Shown: positions 47,401 through 56,500 of the stretch, piece by piece
How positions within the stretch are numbered: position 1 is the first letter of the stretch
Layout: each line of letters opens with the position of its first letter
Notes under the pieces: generated by a model
Databases searched by the model: none
Told to the model about the DNA's origin: nothing
The model's input: the letters and a program-made list of their open reading frames with translations, nothing else
Source of the DNA: Chryseobacterium sp. ZHDP1
GTDB lineage: Bacteria; Bacteroidota; Bacteroidia; Flavobacteriales; Weeksellaceae
DNA length: 64,000 nucleotides
Direction: 5' to 3'
Assembly: GCF_018603435.1 (NCBI RefSeq)
Contig: NZ_CP075682.1
Coordinates: 2,418,001-2,482,000, forward strand
Made by a program: the position numbers and the translations under genes

Positions 47401-50400
47401 TGAAACGCTGAAGCATTATTCTCTATCGTACCATTACCAATATCATCAAAATCTCCCAGATAATTAAACTGTATAGGAGGGATCTCTGCGGAGGAGATTC
47501 TTTTATCCAAATAATGTAATACCCCATAGCCTATTCCTTTGTCCGGAATACGGCGAAGTCCTTCTTTAATACTCACTAATTCCGGCTGTTCTGCATTACT
47601 GATATCCAGTGAGAATGGAAAAACAGAGGTAAACCAGCCTACGGTACGGCTGATATTTATATTGGGGGAGACAGCCTCTCTTCCGTGCCCTTCCATCATC
47701 ACCCTGGTCTTACTGATTCCAAACTGTTCCCGTAATGACAGCGCCAGACCTGTAAGCAGCAGATCATTAATTTCTGCTCCATATTTTCTGCCTGCACGTG
47801 TTTTTAATAACCGGGTCTCTTCTGCTGTAAGAGTAAACCTTATGTTTTTATCCGGTATTTGTTTACCATTTACTAAGTAATCTGGTTCCGGCACAGAGTA
47901 GTCCCCCGATTCTATGCTCTCCCAATATCTGCGTTCCTTCAAAAGAGCCTGACTTTTACTATATTCTTCCAATGTTCTGCCCCACGTCTGAAATGAATCC
48001 GTTTTCGCTGGCAGAGAATATGGTTCTCCTTTGATTTCTGATCCATACAGATTTCCCAGGTCCTCCAGTAATATACGCCATGAAACTCCGTCTACTACCA
48101 AATGATGAAGAATCAGAATCAGTCTGTCACCATCTCTCAAGGAAACATGACCAACATGGAATATAATTCCTGAAGTGATATCAATACTGCTCTGCAGTGC
48201 ATCTCCTATCTTCTGTAAACTTTCAAGTTCTTCGGATTCAGATGTGCTTGTTCTCAGGTCGAAATACTCAAGACGATAATGTTTTCGTGAAGTATCAGAA
48301 TTAAACTGTCTCCACATTCCTTCTTTATTTGTGTATACCATTCTCAATGCATCATGATGATCGACAAGCTTTTGCAGGGATAATTCTAATGCTGCTCCTG
48401 AAAGCCTTTCCTGACTTTTGAGAATAACAGACTGATTATAATAATTCTTGTTATGAATATCCTCGTTTTCAAAAAATGACTTTTGAATCGGAGTAAGAAT
48501 AGAATCCCCTGTGACTACCGACTGGTCGATTTCTACAACATCAGTAGTCATATGCCGGGCTAATTCCTCCAATAAAGGATACTGTAATATATATTCTACC
48601 TTTAAAGAATATCCATATAAGCGTAATCTGGATACGATTTGAATTGACTTAATTGAATCTCCACCCAAGTTATAATAGTTGTCACGAATGCTTATAGGGC
48701 TATGCTTAAGTACCTGCTCACAGACTTCCACCAAAATACGCTGTTCTTCTGTAACCGGAGCTACATATTCATTCTTTATCAAGTCTGCTAACGATACTTC
48801 AGGTAAGTTCTTACGGTCAACTTTTCCGTTACCTGTTAATGGGATACTTTCCAGTTCAACGTAAAAACCGGGAAGCATGTACTGGGGCAGCTTGGTTTCT
48901 AAATATTGAGATAATTTCTGTTTATCTATCAACGAATCGCTTACATAATAGACCACAAGGCTTTTGTCTCCCTGATGCTCTTTTACTTCCGCCACGACAC
49001 TCCGGATCGAGTTACTGTAAGACAGTGCATGACTCTCAATTTCGCCCAGCTCAACTCTATGCCCCCTTATTTTTACCTGGTGGTCAATTCTTCCCATGTA
49101 TTCTATTCTTCCATCAGGAAGCCATCGTCCAAGGTCTCCTGTACGATACATCTTAGTTCCGGCAACAAATGGATTCGGTATAAATTTTTCCTCAGTAAGA
49201 TCAGAACGGTTCAAATATCCACGGGCCAAACCTGCTCCCGCAATATATAATTCACCAATTACTGCTTCAGGTACCAACTGATGATGGTCATCTAAAATAT
49301 AAACCTGAGTATTGGAAATGGGTTTACCTATGGAGGCTGCTGACCCATCTGTTTTATGGGCTATACATCCGATAGTTGCTTCTGTAGGTCCGTATTCGTC
49401 ATAGATTTCTATATTATCACTGATTGACTGAATGATGTTGATATGTTCTTTATAAAGCTTTTCACCTCCTAAAATAATTTTACGGATCCCTGTGCTACTG
49501 ATTGCAGCATGTCTAAGTAAAGAAATATGGGACGGGGTCAGCTTAAGAATATCTATTTCCTCATTCCCCAATGCATTTAAAAGGGACTGCAGACTATTGT
49601 CCTGTGAACTTCCCAGCCATAATTTGCTTCCTCTTGAAAGAGAACAAAAAACAGCAGTCCCGGAAAGGTCAAAAGATATAGAGGTAAATAATCCCCAGTT
49701 ACCCCGGTCATTTTCTTTAAAATAAAAACCATTGCTCCAGCAAACATAATTCATCAGATTGGAATGCGTGATCATTACGCCTTTAGGATTTCCTGTAGTT
49801 CCTGAAGTGTAGATGATATAAGCCAAATTATCGGGTTTTGCAGCACAGTCAGGATTGATGGCTGAATAATCATCTTTTACCTTTTCAAAATCTGATAAAA
49901 ACGATTCGTCTATAACGACTTTTGCTCCCGTATCCTTCAGAATATAATCAATACGTTCCTGCGGATAATCAATATCAATAGGAACATAGGCTCCTCCGGA
50001 TTTCAAGATTCCCAGAATTGAGATGATCATTCTTTCACTTCGGGGAAGCTTGATACAGATCAGATCATCTGCCTGAATCGCATACTGATCCCGAAGGTAG
50101 TGCCCCAGCTGATTGGATACGGAGTTCAGCTCTGAATAGTTCAGCTCTCTACCCTCATAAAAAACAGCGACATTATCCGGAGTTTTTTCTACTTGTTCTT
50201 CAAACAGATTTACCAGTGTTTTTTCTTCAGGATAAGAGGCACTTGTTCTATTGAACAATTTCAGAATTTTTTTCCTCTCTCCGTCAACCAGATAATCTAT
50301 CTCGCTGATAGAAATATCCGGAGCCTGGCTGAATTTTAATATGAGTTCTCTGTAATGCCTGATAAAGCTATGAATGATATGAGGTTCATATATTTCTGTA

Positions 50401-51782
50401 TTATAGTTTGCCCGTATGTATAACTGACTATTAACTACTCCAAAATGGAATTCTATATCATATTTACAGGTGCTTTCCGCTTCCTCAATGATGTTGGTAT
50501 AAATTTCCTGTGTAAGATGTGGATCTTTTCTTTCGTCATGAAAAGTTATTGAAATATTAAAAACGGAGCTTCTGCTTTGATCTCTTTTGAAATTAATATC
50601 TTTTAAGATCTCACTTAGCGGATATATAGAATGTTCATATGCCGGTATCAGATTTTTCTTAATCCTGTTAAACAGACTGTTAAAACTATCTGTTTCGGAA
50701 ACTGTATTTCTCAGAATCAGAGTTTTAAGAAAATAACCTATCTGTTTATCAAATTCGGCTCTTTCTCTGGTGGCCATATGAGATCCAATGATGAGGTCAT
50801 CATTATTGGTATACTTATAAATAAGTACTTTTAAAATTGTAAGTACCCCTGTAAATAAACTTCCCTGAAGCTTTTGTGAAAGTTTTTGGAGCAGGTTGGT
50901 TTCATATTCTGATAAGAACATCCGTGCAGAAATACTGTCATAAGTCCTGAATGAAGGATATGGCTTGCTCGTAGGAAGCTGAAGAACATCAGGTAACGGT
51001 GATAAGATATCTTTCCAATACTGTTTATGATGATCCGTTTTATTCAACTGTGTCTGATACCAGTCTATATAGTCTCTGTATCTGTAGGGTGTATTTTCCA
51101 GTTTGCTCTCGCTCTCATTTAAGAAAGCATCATAAGCAATAAACACTTCATTTTCAAATATTTTACCGGACCATTCGTCTGATATAATGTGATGTATATT
51201 ATAGTAAAATAAACTTTGATTACCCGGCAGCTTAATTAAAAAACATCTTAATAGCGGATCTTTTTCCAGATCAAACCGGATAAGATTATCCTGATTGATA
51301 AATGCTATGCCTTTTTCATAGTTTGCATGTCTGTAATCTATTACATCCACATTGATACTGCTTTCAGGATGAATGACCTGAAGCAAATCACCGGAGATAC
51401 TCAAAGTAAAATTCGTTCTCAATATCTCATATTTATTAACAACAAATTGCAGAGCTTTTCTTAGAGTTTCAATATCCAAAGTATGTTCAACCTGAATAAA
51501 TGAAGGCAGGTGATACGCTGCAGAAGACTTTGAATCTTGGCACGCAGCCCATATTTCTATTTGTGGATAAGATGCCTTATAATGAATATTACCATTAATA
51601 TCTTTGAAAATATGGTCAGAAGAATTACTTTTTAAAAACTGAACGATAGAATCTTTATGGGTTCTTATTTCTTCCAACAGTTCTTCTGAAATACTTTCTT
51701 TATAAGAAACTATTTCAAGGCTATCACTTCTTAATAAAACTTCAATATTATTTTCTTTTAATTTTTCAATGAAACTCTTCAT
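41496..51782 (-). CDS. NRPS, docking-C-A(Asn)-PCP-E-C-A-PCP-E-C-like
   Basis: A 3428-residue NRPS. Residues 1-55 ('MKSFIEKLKENNIEVLLRSD' onward) resemble a TubC-type docking domain, which fixes the start at 51782 rather than nine codons upstream. Domains follow: C with 'HHIISDEWS' (Glu where Gly is usual), A1 (about 500-1000), PCP 'YNLGGDSIKS', E with 'HHLVVDGVSWRIL' (about 1230), C with 'HHHIIMDGWCL' (about 1690), A2 (about 2010-2500), PCP, E (about 2720) and a last C-like domain (about 3030-3428) with 'LHHSLSDDYT' in place of HHxxxDG. Pocket residues read by eye are D-L-T-K-I-G-E-I-G for A1 (Asn-like) and D-A-E-H-I-G-E-V-T for A2 (not assigned). The E domains imply D residues at both positions. 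The gene lies 119 bases after the CmlA-like gene. Confidence 0.92.
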   Translation of the reverse strand: MKSFIEKLKENNIEVLLRSDSLEIVSYKESISEELLEEIRTHKDSIVQFLKSNSSDHIFKDINGNIHYKASYPQIEIWAACQDSKSSAAYHLPSFIQVEHTLDIETLRKALQFVVNKYEILRTNFTLSISGDLLQVIHPESSINVDVIDYRHANYEKGIAFINQDNLIRFDLEKDPLLRCFLIKLPGNQSLFYYNIHHIISDEWSGKIFENEVFIAYDAFLNESESKLENTPYRYRDYIDWYQTQLNKTDHHKQYWKDILSPLPDVLQLPTSKPYPSFRTYDSISARMFLSEYETNLLQKLSQKLQGSLFTGVLTILKVLIYKYTNNDDLIIGSHMATRERAEFDKQIGYFLKTLILRNTVSETDSFNSLFNRIKKNLIPAYEHSIYPLSEILKDINFKRDQSRSSVFNISITFHDERKDPHLTQEIYTNIIEEAESTCKYDIEFHFGVVNSQLYIRANYNTEIYEPHIIHSFIRHYRELILKFSQAPDISISEIDYLVDGERKKILKLFNRTSASYPEEKTLVNLFEEQVEKTPDNVAVFYEGRELNYSELNSVSNQLGHYLRDQYAIQADDLICIKLPRSERMIISILGILKSGGAYVPIDIDYPQERIDYILKDTGAKVVIDESFLSDFEKVKDDYSAINPDCAAKPDNLAYIIYTSGTTGNPKGVMITHSNLMNYVCWSNGFYFKENDRGNWGLFTSISFDLSGTAVFCSLSRGSKLWLGSSQDNSLQSLLNALGNEEIDILKLTPSHISLLRHAAISSTGIRKIILGGEKLYKEHINIIQSISDNIEIYDEYGPTEATIGCIAHKTDGSAASIGKPISNTQVYILDDHHQLVPEAVIGELYIAGAGLARGYLNRSDLTEEKFIPNPFVAGTKMYRTGDLGRWLPDGRIEYMGRIDHQVKIRGHRVELGEIESHALSYSNSIRSVVAEVKEHQGDKSLVVYYVSDSLIDKQKLSQYLETKLPQYMLPGFYVELESIPLTGNGKVDRKNLPEVSLADLIKNEYVAPVTEEQRILVEVCEQVLKHSPISIRDNYYNLGGDSIKSIQIVSRLRLYGYSLKVEYILQYPLLEELARHMTTDVVEIDQSVVTGDSILTPIQKSFFENEDIHNKNYYNQSVILKSQERLSGAALELSLQKLVDHHDALRMVYTNKEGMWRQFNSDTSRKHYRLEYFDLRTSTSESEELESLQKIGDALQSSIDITSGIIFHVGHVSLRDGDRLILILHHLVVDGVSWRILLEDLGNLYGSEIKGEPYSLPAKTDSFQTWGRTLEEYSKSQALLKERRYWESIESGDYSVPEPDYLVNGKQIPDKNIRFTLTAEETRLLKTRAGRKYGAEINDLLLTGLALSLREQFGISKTRVMMEGHGREAVSPNINISRTVGWFTSVFPFSLDISNAEQPELVSIKEGLRRIPDKGIGYGVLHYLDKRISSAEIPPIQFNYLGDFDDIGNGTIENNASAFQYSSENIGAAVPAENMSSNILLDVSGMTVHGTMNIDIRYSDKIFTESTLKKLTESYQRHLRILIMEHGEERILTPSDLTYKGLSFKTISDLNRGNTVEDIYELSPMQQGLYYHWFVDPKGSAYFMQASYRIKSPNLDLSLVEKAFGILVNRYTILRTSFDNRYGNVPLQIVHKKARVDFKHFILESAADLDDIRQGDIMRGFNLNEPTQMRLMVVELPDGAFEFIWSHHHIIMDGWCLAILINDFSIILSSLQQRIEINLPEPHRYSSYIKWLARIDKEEAMAYWENYLKGINAPSPLPFEKQVKEETPRFIAEKFIIGKEEFLSVNQFCKHLGITLNTYAQAIWSYLLSSYNGTEDVVFGAVVSGRPPEIEGIENMVGLFINTIPVHIKVSKEDTPRSLLEKVHQDSIQSTGYHFNSLAQIQLLSPLGKDLIKNIIVFENYLKNEEANAESSSTAGLASENVESFDHSNYDFNFVVTPDKDCLHIEFRYNSSVFYSEGVTNLVSHFKKVLSHFITSADISLSEINYLVDGEREKILKSFNNTSTSYPEEKTLVNLFEEQVEKTPDNAAVFYEGTELNYAELNALSNQLGHYLRDQYAIQSDDLICIKLPRSERMIISILGILKSGGAYVPIDIDYPQERIDYILKDTGAKVVIDESLFSDFEKVKDNYSAINLDCVTKPDNLAYIIYTSGTTGNPKGVMIENRSVINLISAQSHQFQIDDKERILQFSNYAFDASVEQIFLALLNGAALYLISKVQLIDYHSLTVFLKENKITHFHAVPAVIREVKPDEGFSLKRVIAGGDVCSRELAESWSSICRFYNEYGPTETTVTSVELRFDKECHFSIGRPISNTQVYILDDHHQPIPEGVIGELYIAGAGLARGYLNLSDLTEEKFISNPFVAGTKMYRTGDLGRWLPDGSIEYLGRIDHQVKIRGYRIELGEIESHILSYSNSIRSVVVEVKEYEGEKNLVAYYVSDSMIDKQKLSQYLETKLPQYMLPGFYVELESIPLTHNGKVDRKNLPDVLSKDLIKNEYVAPVTEEQRILVEVCEQVLNQKSISIKDNFYNLGGDSIKSIQIVSKLRKYGYTLKVMHILQHPVLEELSDFITAHVIPVDQSAVAGNVVLTPIQKHFFENNEIVNKNYYNQSILLKSDDRLSGSVINSSVERLVNHHDALRMVYTNEEGKWSQFNADTSAKHYRYEYFDLRTGMSESEELEGLQKIGEELQSSIDITSGILFHVGHVSMRDGDRLILILHHLVVDGVSWRILLEDLNNLYHSGISGTHYNFPAKTHSFQKWGHVLQEYSTSKSLSEENEYWNSIESEMYPAISTDYNYSGEGKYTLNRNAGFSLNEESTKLLYTKAGKKYGAEINDLLLAGLALSLKVQFGITKTKILMEGHGREEISSGTDISRTIGWFTSMYPFSLDISNESRPVIESVKESLRRIPKKGIGYGVLYYLTKSIISGSKALIQFNYLGDFNDIKANDAEKNISHFQLSSENIGQAVPSENLSTDILIDISGMTVNGVMNINFRYSDEVFTPESIEKLCALFERNIKNIVNESENKDWAYGDAIPVSPNQYYLFRNPYSSVSFNIKIDQFNDKHFENKLRKSISSFPFLMTKYEKEGDFYIQRYLSEKEIVIKIRTENIQKKSEKEIERIGKEMMLSPYNVLDGELIRVFIIKTEDKDPCIASVFFGLHHSLSDDYTAKYLKKALENYFNTGNDIAVHPHHFNFIDSQESFLKSHEGLTLKDKQIQEILKTPLYHHSTKEGSDIVYYQNFTIKEFFITGEDFAIFQKISQKTLLPFNAFCLSIFLKLINSYNDQSRRFYGVTSNNRENSEYEKILGVLTNLIILSYPDFNTYSIPEILKNYGGMIEARTTQKIPYEVIRKEIQVMKNKELESNILAIYNYFNQSGEAKEHKGFIEYEMPITDFDGLNFKVFEYSNGVLLHLSYPISGKAINFSKYIQEFLNFIKTQ

Positions 51783-51901
51783 ATAATTTTTTGTTATGTT
51801 AATAATCATCAGACATTATACTTCAGCAGTACGGACGGATAATTACATTAGTGTAAAAGATGATAAGTATAAAACAGTAATAATTATTACCATATGTATC
51901 C

Positions 51902-53509
51902 TTACAGATATTCTATCGTTTTTTCTCCAAAAAGTCTTTCGGCACCAATTCCTCTCGCTATACATTCTTCCAAAAGCTTATTAGACTCTACAATTGCTTT
52001 GGATTCATCAGTATATTTTATAGAACTTATGAAAACCAGCCAAGGTTCCATTCCCATAGCATATACAAACACATCTTTAGGATTAAAAATATCGATAAAA
52101 GCCATACCCTGATTATAATCTGAGCCCGCCAGGCGTCGGGAAAGGTCTTTATCCCGATCCAGCTTTTCATACATCAACGGTCCATACAACCAAGATAAAG
52201 GAGCTCCTTCGCATTCCATTCCTAAAAACAATACATCCACTTCGCCTACAACTTCTTTTACCTTTTCATAAATTCTCGGTTCTATATTACATGAATCTGC
52301 TGCAAATAAAAGCCTGATTCCATTATGCAAAGAGAAATGATAACACAGTTTACTTCTCACATCTAGATCAGCATGCTCTCCTAAGAAAGGAAGCCCTGTG
52401 ATCGTACAGTTTTCCATTTCAATACTTTCAAGCTCGTGAAGCTCAATAACCTGATTGAATCCGATTTTTTTAAACATTAGTTTAAGGTCCGGATCCTGTA
52501 AATTTCCTTTGCTGCTGCTTGGAACAATAATTGTTTTTATCCGGTGGCGAAGCTGCAATAGGGTTTCCAAAAGAATATGATCCTGATGGTTATGTGTAAT
52601 CAAAACGTAATCAATCTCCTCAGGAAGATCATTAATGGTATATCTGTTTACATCGGTTTCATAGCCATCGTAGCTTATTACCGGATCTACCAGTATTGAT
52701 ATCTTTTTTGTTTCTACCAAAACGCAGGCATGACCAAAATATCTGGTTCTGACGCCAGGTCCGTCGTATGCCTTGAATTCAGATGGTTTTTCTGTTGTAA
52801 AAAACTGTTTGAAATGCTCTTCTTTTTCAGCAGGGATATTTAAAAGATTCTTAATGCTTTCATAGCTTCCTGGAATTTTTTTCATTCTGAACAATTCGTC
52901 AATCACTTCTGATTTGAAAGGAATTTCCAATTGAATAACATGATCTTCAGGTAATCTGGGTGTACTTAATACAAATGATCTTGAATCATCTGCATCAATA
53001 AGCTGTAATGCAATAGACTGACAAGATTCATCATAATATTTACTCTGGTATAATAACGGCTCGATGAGTCTGTAATTAACATTATTATTCAGGTCATAAT
53101 AAAGTTCTACATACCCTTTCAGAATTTCAGGGACTTTATCATACATCTTGTTCAGAGAAAATCCTTTCATTTCTACCTGTAAAATCTGGTTTAGCTCTCT
53201 TAATGCCTCATCCAGTTCTAATAAATGCTTTCTTTTTTGAATGGTGTCATCATATAATTTTGTGATTTCCTCTACTCTTTCATCCTGATAATCCATAAAC
53301 GGACCTCCTAGCATTTTAGGATTTTTAACAGCTATACTGTGGGTTTTAGAATTTTTAATATAAGAGTCCATAATTCTGAGATGGCGCTTTTTAATATTCA
53401 TTGCTGCAGTAGCCGGAGATATAAGGTGTGACCAGGCGTACCAAAAATCGATCAGAGGCTCAATGATCACATTAAGTTTCAAATAATACTTATTATCCAA
53501 TTCTTCCAT
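51902..53509 (-). CDS. CmlA-type di-iron beta-hydroxylase (metallo-beta-lactamase fold)
   Basis: A 535-residue protein, close to the 532 of CmlA, the di-iron oxygenase that beta-hydroxylates PCP-bound p-aminophenylalanine in chloramphenicol synthesis. The N-terminal ~240 residues are the family's helical dimerisation arm. The metallo-beta-lactamase fold follows, with 'YFGHACVLVET', the metal ligands H306-x-H308-x-D310-H311 in 'LITHNHQDHILLE', Glu378 in 'FLGEHADLD' and Asp405 in 'LFAADSCNIEP'. In CmlA the ligand set has the same spacing, with Glu377 where hydrolases have His, which marks an oxygenase rather than a hydrolase. It lies between two NRPS genes (28 and 119 bases). Its substrate is most likely an aminoacyl-PCP on one of them, giving a beta-hydroxy residue. 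Confidence 0.85.
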   Translation of the reverse strand: MEELDNKYYLKLNVIIEPLIDFWYAWSHLISPATAAMNIKKRHLRIMDSYIKNSKTHSIAVKNPKMLGGPFMDYQDERVEEITKLYDDTIQKRKHLLELDEALRELNQILQVEMKGFSLNKMYDKVPEILKGYVELYYDLNNNVNYRLIEPLLYQSKYYDESCQSIALQLIDADDSRSFVLSTPRLPEDHVIQLEIPFKSEVIDELFRMKKIPGSYESIKNLLNIPAEKEEHFKQFFTTEKPSEFKAYDGPGVRTRYFGHACVLVETKKISILVDPVISYDGYETDVNRYTINDLPEEIDYVLITHNHQDHILLETLLQLRHRIKTIIVPSSSKGNLQDPDLKLMFKKIGFNQVIELHELESIEMENCTITGLPFLGEHADLDVRSKLCYHFSLHNGIRLLFAADSCNIEPRIYEKVKEVVGEVDVLFLGMECEGAPLSWLYGPLMYEKLDRDKDLSRRLAGSDYNQGMAFIDIFNPKDVFVYAMGMEPWLVFISSIKYTDESKAIVESNKLLEECIARGIGAERLFGEKTIEYL

Positions 53510-53537
53510 ATACTATATATTCTGTTGTATTTTTACT

Positions 53538-56500
53538 TTAAATAATGGTTCTGAAAACATCCTCTTCTTTATCTTCCATCTCGCTGATTATTAAAGCCAG
53601 CTCACTTATAGTTGGTTTCTCAAGAAAGACATTTATTTTCAGTAGTTTGTTTAATCTTTTCTGTATTTCTCCGATAATTCTTATGGCATTCATGCTGTTC
53701 CCACCCAGTTCAAAGAAATTATCTGTAACACTAATGTTATCAAGTCCCAACATCTCTTCCCATATTTCTTTCAGCTGTCTCTCAACATCATTACTAGGAG
53801 CTACATATTCATGCTTAATCAAATCTGATGATGTAACATCACGAAGCTTATCACGGTCTGTCTTTCCATTACCCGTTAAAGGAATACTTTCAAGCTCAAC
53901 ATAAAAGTTGGGAAGCATATAGGAAGGAAGTTTATTTTCCAGATAAGCAGACAGCGCTTTCTTATCCATATCGCCATCCACAACATAATACACCACAAGG
54001 CTCTGATCTCCTTCATGATCCTTAACTGCTGTTACCGCTGCTTTTATAGCATGGCTGTAAGAAAGAACATGGCTATCAATCTCCCCAAGCTCTATACGGT
54101 AACCCCTTATCTTAACCTGCTCGTCCGCTCTGCCCAGATATTCTATACTACCGTCTGAAAGCCACCGGCCAAGATCTCCCGTACGATACATATTACCCCC
54201 TGATCCATATGGATCAGCAACAAACTTCTCTAATGTTAGCTCTGGAAGATTTAAATACCCTTTAGAAACTCCTAATCCTGATATATAAAGTTCTCCGGGA
54301 ACTCCAACCGGAACTAAATGCCCGTCAGCATCAAGGATATGAACCTGAGTATTGGATATGGGTTTACCTATGCTTACGGCTGAATCTACGATCCGAGAGG
54401 CAATACATCCTATGGTGGTTTCTGTAGGTCCATATTCGTCGTATATTTCAATGTCTTCACGGAGGGAATACAGAGTACGGATATGATCATTATGAAGCTT
54501 CTCTCCTCCTAAAATGACTTTTCGGATTTGAGATGATTTAATTTCCGCAGTCTTCAATAAGGAAATATGAGATGGAGTAAGTTTAAGAATATCTACTTCT
54601 TTATGCTCAAGCATGGTAAGAAGACACTGTAAACTGTCATCATCAGGGCTTCCAAGGAAAAGCTTGCTCCCTCTTGTTAAAGAGCAGAAAATTGCAGTTC
54701 CAGACAAATCAAACGAAACAGAGGTAAACATACCCCAATTTCCCCGTTCATCAGCATTGAAATAAAAATTGTTACTCCATAAAACATAATTGAGAAGATT
54801 GATATGGCTTACACAAACTCCTTTAGGATGACCTGTGGTTCCGGAAGTGTAAATTACATAAGCCGAATTATCACCTGTATTTACTTCAGATGGATTTTCT
54901 TTGGAATAATCTTCTCTGCAATGATTGAATTCCAATAAAAATTTTTCATCTATTACGACTTTTGCATTGCTGTCACTGATGATATATTCTATTCTTTCTG
55001 CAGGATAATCTACATCGACAGGAACATAAGCTGCTCCTGATTTTAATATCCCCAGAATCGAAATAATCATATTCTCACTACGGGAAAGATGCAGACAGAT
55101 GAAATCCTCAGACACGATATGATAATGAGCCCTAAGGTAGTGAGCCAACTGATTGGATCGCTCATTCAACACCTCATAACTAAGCTCAAGCCCTTCAAAT
55201 TCTAAAGCAACCGCTGAAGGAGTTTTTAAAACCTGTGATTCAAATAAACTTACAACGGTATCTCCAGAAGGAAACGCTACAGAAGTATTGTTAAAATCTG
55301 TTATCAGCTGTTTCTTTTCTTCAGGACTTAAATATTCTAACTCCTGAAGAGGAAGATCGGGATATTTAATACTATTCTGTATGATATTCTTAAGATGGTT
55401 CATCGTTTTTCCAATAGCTTCCTTATCGTATAAATCAACATTGTATAATATTACAGCTGACAGTCCGCTATCAGACTCTGAAAAACTAAATTCAATATCT
55501 GTTTTGGCAATTCCATACTCAATCTGATAACTTTCAATCATTAATCCATCAATTGTATCTGACTTTTCAGAGAGGAAAATGCTATTGTAATTATTAAGAA
55601 CAACCGCAACATCAAACAGTGCAGATCTGCTTATATCTCTCTGATAATTTATATCTGACAACATCTGTTCAAATGGATAATCCCCATTATCAAATGCTTC
55701 AGTAATTATCTTTTTTTCTTTTTTTATAAAAGAATCAAAAGTATCTTCTTTGGAAATTACTGACCTCAGAGGAAGGGTATTTAAAAATAGACCTAATTGG
55801 TTTTCAAGATCCGGATGGTTTCTTCCTGAAAAGCTGGTTCCAACAATAATATCACTCTGTTTCGTGTATTTATATAGTAATGCTTTGACGCAAGCCACAA
55901 GATAAGTAAACAGTGAAATATTGTTTTTGTTCAACAGCTCTCTGATATCTGCCATATCATCACCCCCAATAAGGAATTGAGCTGTATCTCCATTATACGT
56001 CTGCTGTTTATTTCTTTTTTTTGAAAATGGCATTTCAATTTTTTGAATATTTCCGGAAAGGGATTTTTGCCAATATTCTTTGAATCCCTCAATATTCTTT
56101 TTATTTATCCAGTCAGCATAGTCTTTATATTGAATATTCAGGGCTGTCATATTGATTTCTTCATTTTTAAATAAAGAATTGTATACTTTTATGATTTCTG
56201 ATGCAAATAAGTTATTTGACCAGCCGTCACAAATAATATGATGAATATTAAACCATAAAATATGTTCATTACTATTCATCTTAATCAGATGAATTTTAAA
56301 CAGGGGAAACTCATTTAATTTAAATTCAATTTCTTTTGCATTTAAAAATGCAGTAAGCTCCATCTTTTTATCCTGAGAAGATGACAAATCAACAGTATCT
56401 ATGGTAAAATTAACGGTTTCAAAAGGTAAAATCTGCTGATAGACGGTATCATCTATATTAACAAAAACTGTCCTTAAGATCTCGTATCTGTTAATTAAAT

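Noticed and set aside
43132..49725. Several plus-strand ORFs of 60-120 codons opposite the 3428-residue NRPS.
   Set aside because: They mirror conserved NRPS motifs on the opposite strand and recur in each module, which is what shadow frames do.
51783..51809. Start of the 3428-residue NRPS nine codons earlier, at 51809.
   Set aside because: TubC-type docking domains begin directly at the helix that here starts with the Met at 51782.
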